64,000 nt of DNA, taken from the NCBI GenBank assembly GCA_027296055.1, contig JAPUJT010000057.1, forward strand, positions 1-64,000, read 5' to 3'. The translations under genes were made by a program, and so were the position numbers. This DNA comes from Planctomycetota bacterium. Lineage in GTDB: Bacteria; Planctomycetota; JAPUJT01. Shown here in pieces: positions 1 through 8,747 of this stretch. The notes beneath the pieces were generated by a model. The model saw nothing but the letters and a program-made list of their open reading frames with translations. It had not been told where the DNA came from and searched no databases. Position 1 is the stretch's first letter, and every line of letters begins with the position of its first letter.

Positions 1-260
1 AGATAGGCCGCGACGTCAACATAGGCGCAGGAACCATCGTGGCGAACTACGACGGCAAGAAGAAGCATAAGACCCAGATCGGGGACCACGCCTTCGTGGG
101 GAGCGGGACAGTCCTGGTGGCTCCGGTCAAGATAGGAGAGGGGGCGATGACGGGCGCGGGGGCCGTGGTCACTCGCAACCGGGACGTCTCGGCCGGGGAG
201 GTGGTGGTAGGAGTCCCTGCCCGACCGCTTCGCAAAGACAAGTCGCGTTCGAAAGGATAG
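1..260 (+). CDS. glmU: GlmU C-terminal fragment (glucosamine-1-phosphate acetyltransferase/GlcNAc-1-P uridyltransferase), 5' truncated by window
   Basis: Reading frame open from base 3; only the last 85 codons are inside the window. The translation shows left-handed beta-helix hexapeptide repeats and the segment [14 protein letters not shown], which matches the acetyltransferase domain of GlmU; the DG..KHKT stretch lies in its acetyl-CoA/GlcN-1-P region. GlmU makes UDP-GlcNAc, the precursor of peptidoglycan and lipid A, in the cytoplasm. It sits 6 bases upstream of prs, the common glmU-prs order. The N-terminal uridyltransferase domain is outside the window, so completeness cannot be judged. 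Confidence 0.9.
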   Translation, partial: IGRDVNIGAGTIVANYDGKKKHKTQIGDHAFVGSGTVLVAPVKIGEGAMTGAGAVVTRNRDVSAGEVVVGVPARPLRKDKSRSKG

Positions 261-266
261 TCAAGA

Positions 267-1208
267 GTGCTCGAGACAGGGCTCACGATATTCGCAGGGA
301 ACTCCAATCTGGAGCTGGCGAATGAGATCTGCCGCTACCTGGATCTCCCGCTCGGTGCCGCCACGGTGGGCCGCTTCCCGGACAACGAGATCAACGTGAA
401 GCTGGACGTCGACGTGAGGGGAACGGACGCCTTCGTGATCCAGTCCACCTGTCCCCCGGTGAACGATCACCTGATGGAACTTCTGATCCTGATCGAGTGC
501 CTGGTGCGATCGTCCGCCCGGCGGGTCACCGCCGTGATTCCCTACTACGGATACGCCCGCCAGGACCGAAAGGACGAGAGCCGGACGCCGATCACCGCCA
601 AGCTCGTGGCGAATTTGCTGGAGTCGGCGGGGGCGAACCGGGTGCTCACGATGGACCTGCACGCCGCCCAGATCCAGGGGTTCTTCGATATTCCGGTCGA
701 TCACCTCTACGCGCGGCCGGTGATGACGAAGCACTTCAAGAGTCTGAACCTCGATGACCCGGTGGTGGTCAGCCCCGATGTGGGGGGCATCCGCCTCGCG
801 CGGGGCTACTCGAAAGTCCTGGGCGCGCGGCTCGCCGTCGTGGACAAGCGTCGCGTCAGCCCCGATTCGACCGAGATCGGATTCGTGATCGGTGACGTGG
901 AGGGCCGGACGGCAATCCTTGCTGACGATCTGGTGAGCACCGGCGGGACGATCGCCGAAGCGGCCAAGATCGTGAAGGAGAAAGGCGCCAAGGAGGTCTA
1001 CATCTCGGCGACGCACCCGGTCTTCTGTGGCAACGCGGTGGAGCGGCTCGCCAGTGTCAACGCGAGCGGCATCGTGGTCACGAACTCGATTCCGATCAGC
1101 ACGGCGAAGGAGCTTTCGGGTCTCACCCAGCTCTCGGTCGCCGGTCTCTTCGGGGAGGCGATCCGGAGAATTCACCAGAGCAAGTCGGTCAGTTCATTGT
1201 TTGATTAG
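267..1208 (+). CDS. prs: Ribose-phosphate pyrophosphokinase (PRPP synthetase)
   Basis: Makes PRPP from ribose-5-phosphate and ATP for nucleotide, His and Trp synthesis. The 313-residue length is typical of class I enzymes. Visible signatures are the ATP-site segment YYGYARQDRK (about residues 93-102), the metal-binding DLHAAQ (130-135) and the PRPP-binding loop DDLVSTGGT (220-228). The GTG start at 267 lies just after glmU and gives the usual N-terminus leading into FAGNSN. It is followed by rplY after 15 bases, so glmU, prs, rplY and pth look co-transcribed. Confidence 0.97.
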   Translation: MLETGLTIFAGNSNLELANEICRYLDLPLGAATVGRFPDNEINVKLDVDVRGTDAFVIQSTCPPVNDHLMELLILIECLVRSSARRVTAVIPYYGYARQDRKDESRTPITAKLVANLLESAGANRVLTMDLHAAQIQGFFDIPVDHLYARPVMTKHFKSLNLDDPVVVSPDVGGIRLARGYSKVLGARLAVVDKRRVSPDSTEIGFVIGDVEGRTAILADDLVSTGGTIAEAAKIVKEKGAKEVYISATHPVFCGNAVERLASVNASGIVVTNSIPISTAKELSGLTQLSVAGLFGEAIRRIHQSKSVSSLFD

Positions 1209-1223
1209 GGATAGGGGACGGAA

Positions 1224-1862
1224 ATGGCGATCCTACAGCTGAAGGCGGAGAAGAGGACCCAGGTCGGTAGCGCTGCCTGTCGCAAGCTGCGCGATGCGGA
1301 TCGGGTCCCCGGCGTGGTTTATGGACACAAGCTGGAGACGGTTCCCGTGACCCTGGCACGGGAAGATCTGGAGGGAGCGCTTCGCGCACGCTTCCGGACC
1401 GCCAAGCTGCAGATCGACGGCGCCGAGGAGCAGGTGGTCCTCAAAGAGGTTCAGCACGACGCCCTGGGCGAAAGGCTTCTACACGTCGATTTCGCGCGGG
1501 TCTCCGAGCACGAGGTGATCACGCTGAACGTGGAGATCCGCCTGCAGGGGATCGCCGCGGGCGTCAAGGATGGCGGCGTGCTCGACCAGCAGATCCAGGA
1601 GGTCGAGGTCGAGTGCCCCGCGGATCAGATTCCGGAACGGATCACCGTCGTGGTCGATGACCTCGCCATCGAGAGTTCGATCCGGCTGGGCGACCTTTCG
1701 TTCCCGGAGGGTGTGCGCCCGACTCAGGACGCGGGCCAGGTGGTGGTCACCGTCCGACGTCCGGAGGAAGACGCGGAAGAGATTCCTGCCGAGCCGGAGG
1801 CAGCCGGCAAGGAGCCGGAAGTGATCACCGCTCGCGAAAAGAAGGAAGAAGAGGAGGAGTAG
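1224..1862 (+). CDS. rplY: 50S ribosomal protein L25, CTC/TL5 long form
   Basis: 212 residues. The N-terminal L25 domain (about 1-95, with RVPGVVYGHK) binds 5S rRNA. It is followed by the C-terminal beta domain of the CTC/TL5 type (about 100-185) and a Glu-rich tail ending in a run of acidic residues. This is the long form rather than the 94-residue E. coli protein. The order prs-rplY(ctc)-pth is conserved widely in bacteria. The ATG at 1224 follows a GGGGACGG stretch that could serve as ribosome binding site. Confidence 0.95.
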   Translation: MAILQLKAEKRTQVGSAACRKLRDADRVPGVVYGHKLETVPVTLAREDLEGALRARFRTAKLQIDGAEEQVVLKEVQHDALGERLLHVDFARVSEHEVITLNVEIRLQGIAAGVKDGGVLDQQIQEVEVECPADQIPERITVVVDDLAIESSIRLGDLSFPEGVRPTQDAGQVVVTVRRPEEDAEEIPAEPEAAGKEPEVITAREKKEEEEE

Positions 1863-1883
1863 TCCCCCCGAGGTTGGTCTTCG

Positions 1884-2516
1884 GTGCAAGGTGAAAGCGA
1901 ACAGCTCCCGCCGGACTTCGGCGACCTGGACCTGGAACAGACTCCCTGGATGATCGTGGGGCTCGGCAACCCCGGTCGCAGGTACGAGGGCACTCGCCAC
2001 AACCTCGGTTTCCGTGTCGTCTCCTTGCTCATCCGCTCTGATCGAGGGAGGGAGGCGCACCGCTCGATGGTCCCGGTAGGGGTCCGGGTAGGGGTCTGGG
2101 AAGGCAAGCTGGGCGAGTCCCGAGCCGTATTCGTCCAGCCCCAGACCTACATGAATCTCTCGGGGGCGGCCGTTTTCCAGGCGGCGGAAGAATACCGGGT
2201 GCCCGCGCAGCGGCTCCTCGTCATTTGCGACGACCTGAGCCTCCCGCCCGGCAAGGTGCGTGTGCGGCGAAAGGGAAGCTCGGGCGGTCACAAGGGGCTC
2301 CAGTCGATCATCGGTTCCCTGGGGACCGATGCCTTTGCCCGTCTCCGAATCGGCATAGGAGATCCGGGACAGCAGGATGCCGAAGACTATGTTCTGGCGC
2401 CTTTCACTGATGATGAGGCACCTCTCGTCGAGGAAGCGGTGGATAGGGCGGCTCGCGCCGCCGAGATATTGGTCGTACATGGGATCGAGGAGGCAATGAG
2501 TCAGTTCAATGGCTAG
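1884..2516 (+). CDS. pth: Peptidyl-tRNA hydrolase
   Basis: Releases peptides from peptidyl-tRNAs dropped by the ribosome. Pth signatures are clear: GLGNPGRRYEGTRHNLGF near residues 28-45 contains the catalytic His, VQPQTYMNLSG contains the conserved Asn, and CDDLSLPPGKVRVR...SSGGHKGL follows. The chosen GTG start at 1884 gives about 25 residues ahead of the usual Pth core (210 residues against about 190), so a start nearer MIVGLGNP is also possible. Its end overlaps the start of rpsF by 8 bases, implying translational coupling. Confidence 0.95.
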   Translation: MQGESEQLPPDFGDLDLEQTPWMIVGLGNPGRRYEGTRHNLGFRVVSLLIRSDRGREAHRSMVPVGVRVGVWEGKLGESRAVFVQPQTYMNLSGAAVFQAAEEYRVPAQRLLVICDDLSLPPGKVRVRRKGSSGGHKGLQSIIGSLGTDAFARLRIGIGDPGQQDAEDYVLAPFTDDEAPLVEEAVDRAARAAEILVVHGIEEAMSQFNG

Positions 2517-3039
2517 CGAAAACAAACGAGTGCGGGTCTACGAGGGAATGATCCTGTTTGACAGCAAGGAGGCGTCATCCAAATGGGACGCCTTCAAGGG
2601 TCAGGTCATGGACATCGTCAAGAAGCACGGCGCTGAGATCCTGAAGGAAAGAAAGTGGAGTGATCGCAGGCTCGCCTACGAGATCAAACGAGTCCGGCGA
2701 GGGACATACCTCCTCGTCCACTTCTCCGCCGATCCGGAAGCGATTCTACCGATCCGCGAGGACCTGAAGCTCGCCGAGCCGGTATTGAGGGAGATGATAC
2801 TGAAGCTGGACGAGACGCCGGAATCGTACCTCCTGAAGGAGGAGGCGGCGGATCGCGCCGAAGCGGCGAAGGGAGAGGCGGAGGCGGCAGCAGCGGCTGC
2901 CAGGACCGCCGCGACCGAGGGCAAGGCAGCGGCTCCCTCTTCCAAGACCACCGAGGCTGAAGGCAAGGCAGCGGCTCCCTCTCCCAAGACCACCGAGGCT
3001 GAGGGCAAGGCTCCCGTGGCGAGTAAGCCCGCAGGATAG
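2509..3039 (+). CDS. rpsF: 30S ribosomal protein S6 with Ala/Lys-rich tail
   Basis: Residues 1-100 are an ordinary S6 fold (YEGMILFDSKEA at the start, RRLAYEIKRVRRGTYLLVHF in the middle). The protein continues to 176 residues with a low-complexity tail containing tandem 14-residue units related to EGKAAAPSSKTTEA. S6 binds 16S rRNA with S18. It opens the rpsF-ssb-rpsR-rplI-dnaB cluster, a classic gene order in which S6, SSB and S18 are co-expressed. The ATG at 2509 overlaps pth. Confidence 0.96.
   Translation: MASENKRVRVYEGMILFDSKEASSKWDAFKGQVMDIVKKHGAEILKERKWSDRRLAYEIKRVRRGTYLLVHFSADPEAILPIREDLKLAEPVLREMILKLDETPESYLLKEEAADRAEAAKGEAEAAAAAARTAATEGKAAAPSSKTTEAEGKAAAPSPKTTEAEGKAPVASKPAG
2917..3020 (+). 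repeat. 42-bp tandem repeat encoding the S6 tail
   Basis: Two nearly identical 42-base units (2917-2958 and 2959-3000) and a partial third copy from 3001 lie in frame inside rpsF. Each unit encodes 14 residues of the Ala/Lys/Thr/Glu tail. Because unit length is a multiple of three, copy number change would keep the frame. Confidence 0.85.
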
Positions 3040-3044
3040 ACTCG

Positions 3045-3569
3045 ATGGCCGACCTCAATCGCGTATTCTTGCTCGGGAGACTGACCCGCGATCCGACCCT
3101 GCGGCATACTCCGGGGGGGACCCCGGTGGCGGAGTTCGGAATCGCCGTGAACCGAAGCTGGAGTGGCCCCGACGGAGAGAGAAAAGAAGAGACCTGCTTC
3201 GTCGACATCGTGGTCTGGTCGCGGCGGGCGGAAGTCTGCCACGCCAACTTGAAGAAGGCGAGCCCTGTCTTCATCGAAGGGCGCCTCCACCTGGATACGT
3301 GGTCCTCCGCCTCCGGAGAGAGACGAAGCCGGTTGAAGGTCGTGGCAAACAACGTCGTCTTCCTCGCGCCCTTGCCAGGTGGCGTACGCGCTCCCCGGCC
3401 GACCGAGAGCCGGTCTCCGAGGGAGGAGAGGCAAGGGGGCGGAACAGGAGCGCCTGTGGCCGAGAGCGCTGCTCCGCAGTCGAAGGAGCAGCATCCCGAG
3501 ACCGAGGCCCGTGGGGTAGAGACGCAGCCGATGCCGGAGCCAGATTCGGGATCGGATTTTCCTTTCTGA
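3045..3569 (+). CDS. ssb: Single-stranded DNA-binding protein
   Basis: 174 residues. The N-terminal OB fold (1-110) begins with NRVFLLGRLTRDPTLRHTPGG and contains the usual AEFGIAVNR and FVDIVVW segments. A disordered Pro/Glu/Gln-rich linker follows, then an acidic C-terminal tip ending DSGSDFPF, the equivalent of the DDDIPF tip that recruits replication and repair partners. It lies between rpsF and rpsR as in many bacteria, 5 bases after rpsF. Confidence 0.96.
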   Translation: MADLNRVFLLGRLTRDPTLRHTPGGTPVAEFGIAVNRSWSGPDGERKEETCFVDIVVWSRRAEVCHANLKKASPVFIEGRLHLDTWSSASGERRSRLKVVANNVVFLAPLPGGVRAPRPTESRSPREERQGGGTGAPVAESAAPQSKEQHPETEARGVETQPMPEPDSGSDFPF

Positions 3570-3614
3570 AGTGATGAGGATACGCAGGGATAGATCGATC
3601 GAGAGGAGTCAAGG

Positions 3615-3884
3615 ATGAGACGCCGAGGAGGAGCAGGAGCAGGGGGAGGGCGCCGCCCCCGCAAGAAGTACAACAAGCTGGGCGACAAGCGACGCTGCCG
3701 ATTCTGCCGAGACAAGGTGAAGGAGTTGGACTACAAGGATACCCAGACGCTGGAGAAGCTCTGCACGGCGCAGGGGAAGATCTTCTCACGCAAGCGATCG
3801 GGAAACTGTGCACGACATCAGCGCGGAGCCAAGGTCGCGATCATGCGGGCCCGATTCATGGCTCTACTTTCCTACACGGGGTAG
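3615..3884 (+). CDS. rpsR: 30S ribosomal protein S18, zinc-type
   Basis: 89 residues with a basic Gly/Arg N-terminus and the S18 core (KKYNKLGDKRR, then IFSRKRSGNCARHQRG). The Cys residues in RRCRFC, KLC and CARH suggest the metal-binding (C+) form of S18 rather than the Cys-poor paralogue. S18 pairs with S6, encoded two genes upstream. An AGGAGT-like ribosome binding site precedes the ATG at 3615. Confidence 0.96.
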   Translation: MRRRGGAGAGGGRRPRKKYNKLGDKRRCRFCRDKVKELDYKDTQTLEKLCTAQGKIFSRKRSGNCARHQRGAKVAIMRARFMALLSYTG

Positions 3885-3888
3885 AAAG

Positions 3889-4437
3889 ATGAAGCTCGTT
3901 CTTAGAGAATCGATCGATGATCTCGGAGAGATCGGCGACATCGTCGAAGTAGCCACGGGATATGGTAGGAACTTTCTCATCCCTCAGGGGAAGGCGGTCA
4001 CCGTCAGCCCGGAGAATCTGCGCCAGCTTCAGGTCGACAAGAAGAGGCTGATCGCCGAGGAGGATGAACGGAAGCGGAAGTTCCAGTCCCTGGCGGACCA
4101 GATCCGCGACTTCTCGCTCACGATACAGATGCAGGCAAACGAGGAGGGCGTCCTGTACGGTTCCGTCACCGCCCAGGTCATCGCGGAGGGTTTCACCCAA
4201 GAAGGGATCACGGTGGAAGCGCGCACCGTCCTCCTGGAAAAGCCGATCAAGGAATTAGGTGTCTACCCTGTCATCATCCGGCTCTATGCCGGCGTCGAGG
4301 TCGAGACGAAGATCTGGATCGTGGAGAGCGATCGCCCCGAAGATGCCTTGAGCGATGGATCCGCGCCGACGGAGTCTCCCGGGGATGAGCCTTCCGGGGA
4401 CGAGGCCCCGGCTCCGACCGAGGGACGCGAAGGATAG
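3889..4437 (+). CDS. rplI: 50S ribosomal protein L9
   Basis: 182 residues from the ATG at 3889, four bases after the rpsR stop. The frame stays open further upstream inside rpsR, but MKLVLRESIDDLGEIGDIVE is the canonical L9 N-terminus. The RNA-binding N-domain (YGRNFLIPQGKA), the long connecting helix and the C-terminal domain are all present, followed by an acidic Pro-rich tail of about 30 residues. L9 spans neighbouring ribosomes and influences frame maintenance. Confidence 0.95.
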   Translation: MKLVLRESIDDLGEIGDIVEVATGYGRNFLIPQGKAVTVSPENLRQLQVDKKRLIAEEDERKRKFQSLADQIRDFSLTIQMQANEEGVLYGSVTAQVIAEGFTQEGITVEARTVLLEKPIKELGVYPVIIRLYAGVEVETKIWIVESDRPEDALSDGSAPTESPGDEPSGDEAPAPTEGREG

Positions 4438-4513
4438 ATCCCACCCATTCATTTTCACGGTTCGTTCGCTCCGCTCGCCGCGCCCTATCGGCGCCGGCAA
4501 GGGGGACATCAAG

Positions 4514-5857
4514 ATGAACGAAGCCTCCCGATCGGAGAGGACCCCGCCCCAGAACATCGAAGCCGAGATGTGTGTGCTCGGCTCGATCCTGCTGGACAAC
4601 GCCGCCTACGACATGGCCCTGCCGCACCTTTCAGAAGAATCCTTCTACAGGGCGCCGCATCGAGAGATATTCGAGGCGATCCGGGAACTGCGCGACCGGA
4701 ATCAACCTGTCGACCTCGTGACCCTGAAGGAAGAGCTGGACCGTCGGGGAAGACTGGAAGAGGTCGGGGGGGGCGACTATCTCCTCTCCGTCGCCGAGTC
4801 GGTGCCGTCGGCGGCCAATGCGGAGTATTACGCCCGGATCGTCCGAGAGAAGCACCTTGGCCGCCAGTTGATCCAGGCCTCCAACGAGATACTCCGGGAG
4901 GCGTTCGACGGTGGAGACGACGCGGAGAAAATGCTCGCCGATGCGGAGAGCCGGATCTTCGAGATCGGGCAGAAGGGGATGTCTCAAGAGGCGCAGAGGA
5001 TTTCCACCATCCTCAACTTCGATATGATCGAGGAACTGCAGGACCCGTCCCGCCGGATCAGCGGCATCCGCACGGGGTTCGATGACCTCGACGCCAAGAC
5101 GAACGGGTTCGAGCCATCCCAGCTGATCATCGTGGCGGGGCGCCCCAGCATGGGAAAGACGACTCTCGTGAACAACATCCTCCTCCATGCCGCCGTGGAG
5201 GAGAAACGCCCCGTCGGCTTCTTCAGCCTCGAGACTTCCGCCAGACAGATCGGAGTCAATCTCCTGGGGGCGCATGCCCGCGTCGATGCCCACAAGATGC
5301 GTCAGGGGTTCCTCAGCCGGGAAGAGTGGCAGCACCTCTGGAAGATCGCGAGCGGCCTGATCGAGGCCCCGATCTTCGTTGACGATAGCCCGAACCTATC
5401 GATCCGAGAGCTCCGGGCCAAGGCGAGGCGGCTCCGGAGTCGAGAGAAGGTCGAGATCATCGCCGTGGACTATCTCCAGCAGATCGAGGGTTACCAGAAG
5501 GAGAACCGGCAGCAGGAAATCTCGATGATCTCCCGTTCGCTCAAGGCGATGGCGAGGGAGCTGGAGGTGCCCGTCGTGTGCGTCTCTCAGCTCTCCCGGG
5601 CGGTGGAGTCCAGGGAGGGGAACCGACCGAAGCTCTCCGACTTGAGAGAGTCGGGGAGCATCGAGCAGGACGCAGACATCGTGCTCCTCCTCTACCGGAA
5701 GGAGTATTACCAACCGGAGAACGATGAGCACAAGAGACGGGCGGAACTGATCATCGCCAAGCAGAGAAACGGTCCCACCGGGACGATCCCTCTGCACTTC
5801 CGCAGCGAATACCTGCGGTTCGAGAACTACTCCAGCCTCGAAGGTCCTTCCAGTTGA
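4514..5857 (+). CDS. dnaB: Replicative DNA helicase DnaB
   Basis: 447 residues from the ATG at 4514, which gives the canonical PPQNIEAEMCVLGS N-terminus; the frame remains open upstream but without DnaB homology. The N-terminal primase-interacting domain (1-110) is followed by the RecA-like motor with Walker A GRPSMGKTT (about 209-217), Walker B IIAVDYLQQ and the arginine-finger region. DnaB unwinds DNA at the fork as a hexamer. It closes the rpsF-ssb-rpsR-rplI-dnaB cluster. Confidence 0.97.
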   Translation: MNEASRSERTPPQNIEAEMCVLGSILLDNAAYDMALPHLSEESFYRAPHREIFEAIRELRDRNQPVDLVTLKEELDRRGRLEEVGGGDYLLSVAESVPSAANAEYYARIVREKHLGRQLIQASNEILREAFDGGDDAEKMLADAESRIFEIGQKGMSQEAQRISTILNFDMIEELQDPSRRISGIRTGFDDLDAKTNGFEPSQLIIVAGRPSMGKTTLVNNILLHAAVEEKRPVGFFSLETSARQIGVNLLGAHARVDAHKMRQGFLSREEWQHLWKIASGLIEAPIFVDDSPNLSIRELRAKARRLRSREKVEIIAVDYLQQIEGYQKENRQQEISMISRSLKAMARELEVPVVCVSQLSRAVESREGNRPKLSDLRESGSIEQDADIVLLLYRKEYYQPENDEHKRRAELIIAKQRNGPTGTIPLHFRSEYLRFENYSSLEGPSS

Positions 5858-5936
5858 ATGGAAGAGAGATCGGAAGAGGATGCGTCGGGCGCCCGTAGAT
5901 GAGTATGATGTCTCCCGTATCAGAGGAGGGTGTGAG

Positions 5937-6515
5937 ATGGCGTTTTCGTTCAGAAAGAATCTGGTCCTGCTCTCGCTCGCGTTCGTTCCCATCCTGCTCT
6001 TTCAGTTCGTCTCGGGGGCCAGGGCGGATAACTGCGCACGCATTGCCGTCGTCGACATTGCCTCGGTGTTCAACGAACATGGTCGCACGGACATCCTGGA
6101 GAGGGAGATCCGAAGGTCGCAGGAGCTTTACCGAGGAGAGCGGGATGGCCTCCTCAAGCGCATCATGACGCTGAAGGATGAACAGTCCGAGTATGGCCGG
6201 GAGACTCTTCTGTGGTTGATGGCGGATCAGGAGATCTCGATCCTGAAGGAGGAGATCAAGATCCGGGTCAAGGCGGCGGACAAGGACATTAGCAAGCAGG
6301 CGATTGCCGCGACGGAATTGCTCCTCACCGAGATCGAGGACCTGATCATCAAATATTGCAAGCAGAAGGGGATCTCGATCTGTTTCAAGGTGGACAAGTC
6401 GCCTCTCCGGGGGGCAGAGATGTCGAAAATGGAGCTGGCTCTCAAGTCGGTGCTCTATTCGGACAAGACGGTTGACATCACCGCAGATATCATCGACATC
6501 CTGAAGAAGAAGTAG
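5937..6515 (+). CDS. Skp/OmpH-family periplasmic chaperone
   Basis: 192 residues from the ATG at 5937, preceded by AGAGGAGGG. A signal peptide covers about residues 1-31 (basic start, hydrophobic core, Ala-Arg-Ala end). The mature part has the OmpH pattern: a short beta segment IAVVDIASVF, then long charged helices (about 45-150) resembling the coiled-coil arms of Skp, and a final beta segment. Skp family proteins carry unfolded outer-membrane proteins through the periplasm. The position just before lipid A genes fits the usual skp-lpxD-fabZ-lpxA neighbourhood, although lpxD is not here. Confidence 0.8.
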   Translation: MAFSFRKNLVLLSLAFVPILLFQFVSGARADNCARIAVVDIASVFNEHGRTDILEREIRRSQELYRGERDGLLKRIMTLKDEQSEYGRETLLWLMADQEISILKEEIKIRVKAADKDISKQAIAATELLLTEIEDLIIKYCKQKGISICFKVDKSPLRGAEMSKMELALKSVLYSDKTVDITADIIDILKKK

Positions 6516-6611
6516 GTCCCGTAACCGTTCAGGGGATGATTCTTGATCGATTCTTCTGCAGAAGAAGTAAGTCTCTTGTAGGGGGGGCCGGGAACTGGGT
6601 ACGGTAGTGGT

Positions 6612-7916
6612 ATGAGACCGCAGCGCACGATTCGCGAGCAGGTTACCCTGGAGGGAGTGGGTCTCCACACGGGAGAGAAGGTCCGCGTCCGCCTCCTGCC
6701 AGCCGAGCCGGATACGGGCGTCCTCTTCCACCGGAAGGATCTGGAGGGCCAGCCACCAGTCAAGGCGTCCATCGAGAACGTGGTGGATCGGCCGAGACGG
6801 ACGGCCTTGAAGAACGGGGCGACGGAGATCCACACCGTCGAGCATTTCCTCGCCGCCGTCTACGGCTGCGGAGTCCACAATCTGAACGTCGAGATCGATG
6901 CGATCGAGCTCCCCGGCATGGACGGAAGCGCCCTCCCGTTCGTCGAGGCGATCCGACGGGCCGGGATCGTCGATCAGGACAAGCCCAGGGACGAGTTTCG
7001 GCTGAAGACACCCGTCTCCGTCACCGGGGAGACGAGCCTCGTCGCCCTGCCTGTCGGGGAGGGCCTCAACATCACCTACACGCTCAGCTATGACAATTCC
7101 TATGTCGCTTCCCAGCATCTCAGCCTCGACCTGACCGAGGAGAACTTCTTCGACCAGATCGCGGCGGCCAGGACGTACGTTCTGGAGGAGGAGGCGGCGG
7201 CCTTGCGGAGGGCCGGTCTGGGCAAGGGGGCGAATTACGAGAACACGCTCGTGCTGGGGGAGAACGGGGTGATCCAGAATACCCTGCGCTTCCCCGACGA
7301 GTTCGTTCGTCACAAGGTGCTCGACCTCGTCGGAGACTTGTTTCTCCTCGGAGCGGACCTGCACGCCCAGATCCTGGCGGTCAAGTCCGGGCATCAAACC
7401 AACCGGCTCCTCGTCCAGAGACTCCGAAATGAGATGGTCCGCGATCACCTGGGCCCAGCGTTCGGCATCCAGGACATACAACGTATCCTCCCGCACCGGT
7501 ATCCCTTCCTCCTCGTCGATCGGATCCTCGAGATCGATGGGAATCGACGGGCCGTCGGGATCAAGAACGTCACCTACAACGAGGAGTACTTCCAGGGCCA
7601 TTTCCCCGGGCAGCCTGTGATGCCGGGGGTCCTGCAGGTGGAAGCCCTCGCCCAGCTCGGTGGCGCCCTCCTCCTTCGAGCGCCGGAAAATTCCAACAAG
7701 CTGGCGTACATCATTTCGCTGGAGGATGTGAAATTCCGCTCCCCCGTCGTCCCGGGTGATCAACTTTACCTCGAGGTCGAGGCGATCCGGACGAAGGCGA
7801 AGCTGGGCCGCGTGAAGGCCCGCGCCCTGGTGGATGGGAAGGTCGTCACCGAAGGAAAAATCACCTTCATGCTCGTCGATGGGCCGGAGTCCTCGTCCGT
7901 TTCGGAGTCGCTGTAG
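6612..7916 (+). CDS. lpxC/fabZ: Bifunctional LpxC-FabZ fusion (UDP-3-O-acyl-GlcNAc deacetylase / 3-hydroxyacyl-ACP dehydratase)
   Basis: 434 residues with two enzymes fused. Residues 1-275 are LpxC, the committed zinc deacetylase of lipid A synthesis: the first zinc ligand is in TVEHFLAA, HKVLDLVGDL gives the His and Asp ligands, and SGHQTNRL carries the catalytic His. Residues 285-425 are FabZ, with the hot-dog fold motif HFPGQPVMPGVLQVEALAQ holding the catalytic His and Glu. Fusion of these activities is known in Bacteroidota and some other phyla, and may coordinate hydroxyacyl-ACP use between fatty acid and lipid A synthesis. lpxA follows after 24 bases. Confidence 0.95.
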   Translation: MRPQRTIREQVTLEGVGLHTGEKVRVRLLPAEPDTGVLFHRKDLEGQPPVKASIENVVDRPRRTALKNGATEIHTVEHFLAAVYGCGVHNLNVEIDAIELPGMDGSALPFVEAIRRAGIVDQDKPRDEFRLKTPVSVTGETSLVALPVGEGLNITYTLSYDNSYVASQHLSLDLTEENFFDQIAAARTYVLEEEAAALRRAGLGKGANYENTLVLGENGVIQNTLRFPDEFVRHKVLDLVGDLFLLGADLHAQILAVKSGHQTNRLLVQRLRNEMVRDHLGPAFGIQDIQRILPHRYPFLLVDRILEIDGNRRAVGIKNVTYNEEYFQGHFPGQPVMPGVLQVEALAQLGGALLLRAPENSNKLAYIISLEDVKFRSPVVPGDQLYLEVEAIRTKAKLGRVKARALVDGKVVTEGKITFMLVDGPESSSVSESL

Positions 7917-7940
7917 GCTCGTTTTCGGCTGGAGACAGGG

Positions 7941-8747
7941 ATGGCGATTCACCCGATGGCGTTCGTCGAGCCTGGCGCCGAGATTCACGAGGAGGCGCAG
8001 ATCGGCCCCTTCTGCCGGATCGGGCCTCAGGTACGCGTGGGCCCCGGGTCGATCCTCGAGAACAACGTCACGGTCCTGGGCAACACCACGGTGGGCGAGG
8101 GGAACCACTTCTTCCCGGGGGCCGTGATCGGGGCCTGTCCGCAGGACATCACCTATCAAGGGGAAGAGAGCGGCCTGATCATCGGGGATTACAACACCTT
8201 CAGGGAAGGGGTCACCGTCAATACCGGAACCCGCAAGGGAGACGGATACACCGTGATCGGTTCCCACAACCTGATCATGGCCTGCTGCCACATCGCGCAT
8301 GACTGCATCCTCCAGAACCACATCGTGATGGCGAACGGCGTCCTCCTCGGGGGGCATGTCCTCGTGCAGGATTTCGTCGTCTTCGGCGGGCTCGCTGCCG
8401 TCCATCACTTCGTGACGATCGGGACGATGTCGTTCGTGGGGGGAATGACGCGCGTCGTCAAGGACTGCCCTCCGTACATGACGGTCGAGGGGAACCCAGC
8501 GAAGGTCTGGTTCGTCAACACTCTCGGCTGCAAGCGACACGGCCTCACCGACGAGTCGGTCTCCTCTCTGAAGGAAGCGCACCGGATCATATTCCGGACC
8601 GACGGAACCTGGTCGAGCGCCTTCAAGGAACTGGAAAGCAACGGCGATCTCACGCGGGAGATCCAGAACTTGATCCGTTTCCTCAAGGAGGTGGAGCAGG
8701 GGAAGCAGGGTCGAGCGCGTGAAGCCCTCCGGAAGGACCTGGCCTGA
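7941..8747 (+). CDS. lpxA: Acyl-ACP--UDP-GlcNAc O-acyltransferase LpxA
   Basis: 268 residues. First enzyme of lipid A synthesis, transferring a hydroxyacyl chain to UDP-GlcNAc. The left-handed beta-helix hexapeptide repeats occupy about residues 1-190; HIAHDCILQN contains the catalytic His, and the C-terminal helical part is normal. GGAGACAGGG precedes the ATG at 7941. Its stop overlaps the start of the next gene (TGATG), indicating translational coupling with the oxidoreductase. Confidence 0.96.
   Translation: MAIHPMAFVEPGAEIHEEAQIGPFCRIGPQVRVGPGSILENNVTVLGNTTVGEGNHFFPGAVIGACPQDITYQGEESGLIIGDYNTFREGVTVNTGTRKGDGYTVIGSHNLIMACCHIAHDCILQNHIVMANGVLLGGHVLVQDFVVFGGLAAVHHFVTIGTMSFVGGMTRVVKDCPPYMTVEGNPAKVWFVNTLGCKRHGLTDESVSSLKEAHRIIFRTDGTWSSAFKELESNGDLTREIQNLIRFLKEVEQGKQGRAREALRKDLA

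Noticed and set aside
2917-3020. CRISPR-like tandem repeats
   Set aside because: Units are in-frame codons of the rpsF tail, without unique spacers.
5751-8582. A very long minus-strand open frame (943 codons) across the skp/lpxC/lpxA genes
   Set aside because: It is antisense to three clear genes and has the Arg/Asp/His/Pro-rich composition of shadow frames in GC-rich DNA.
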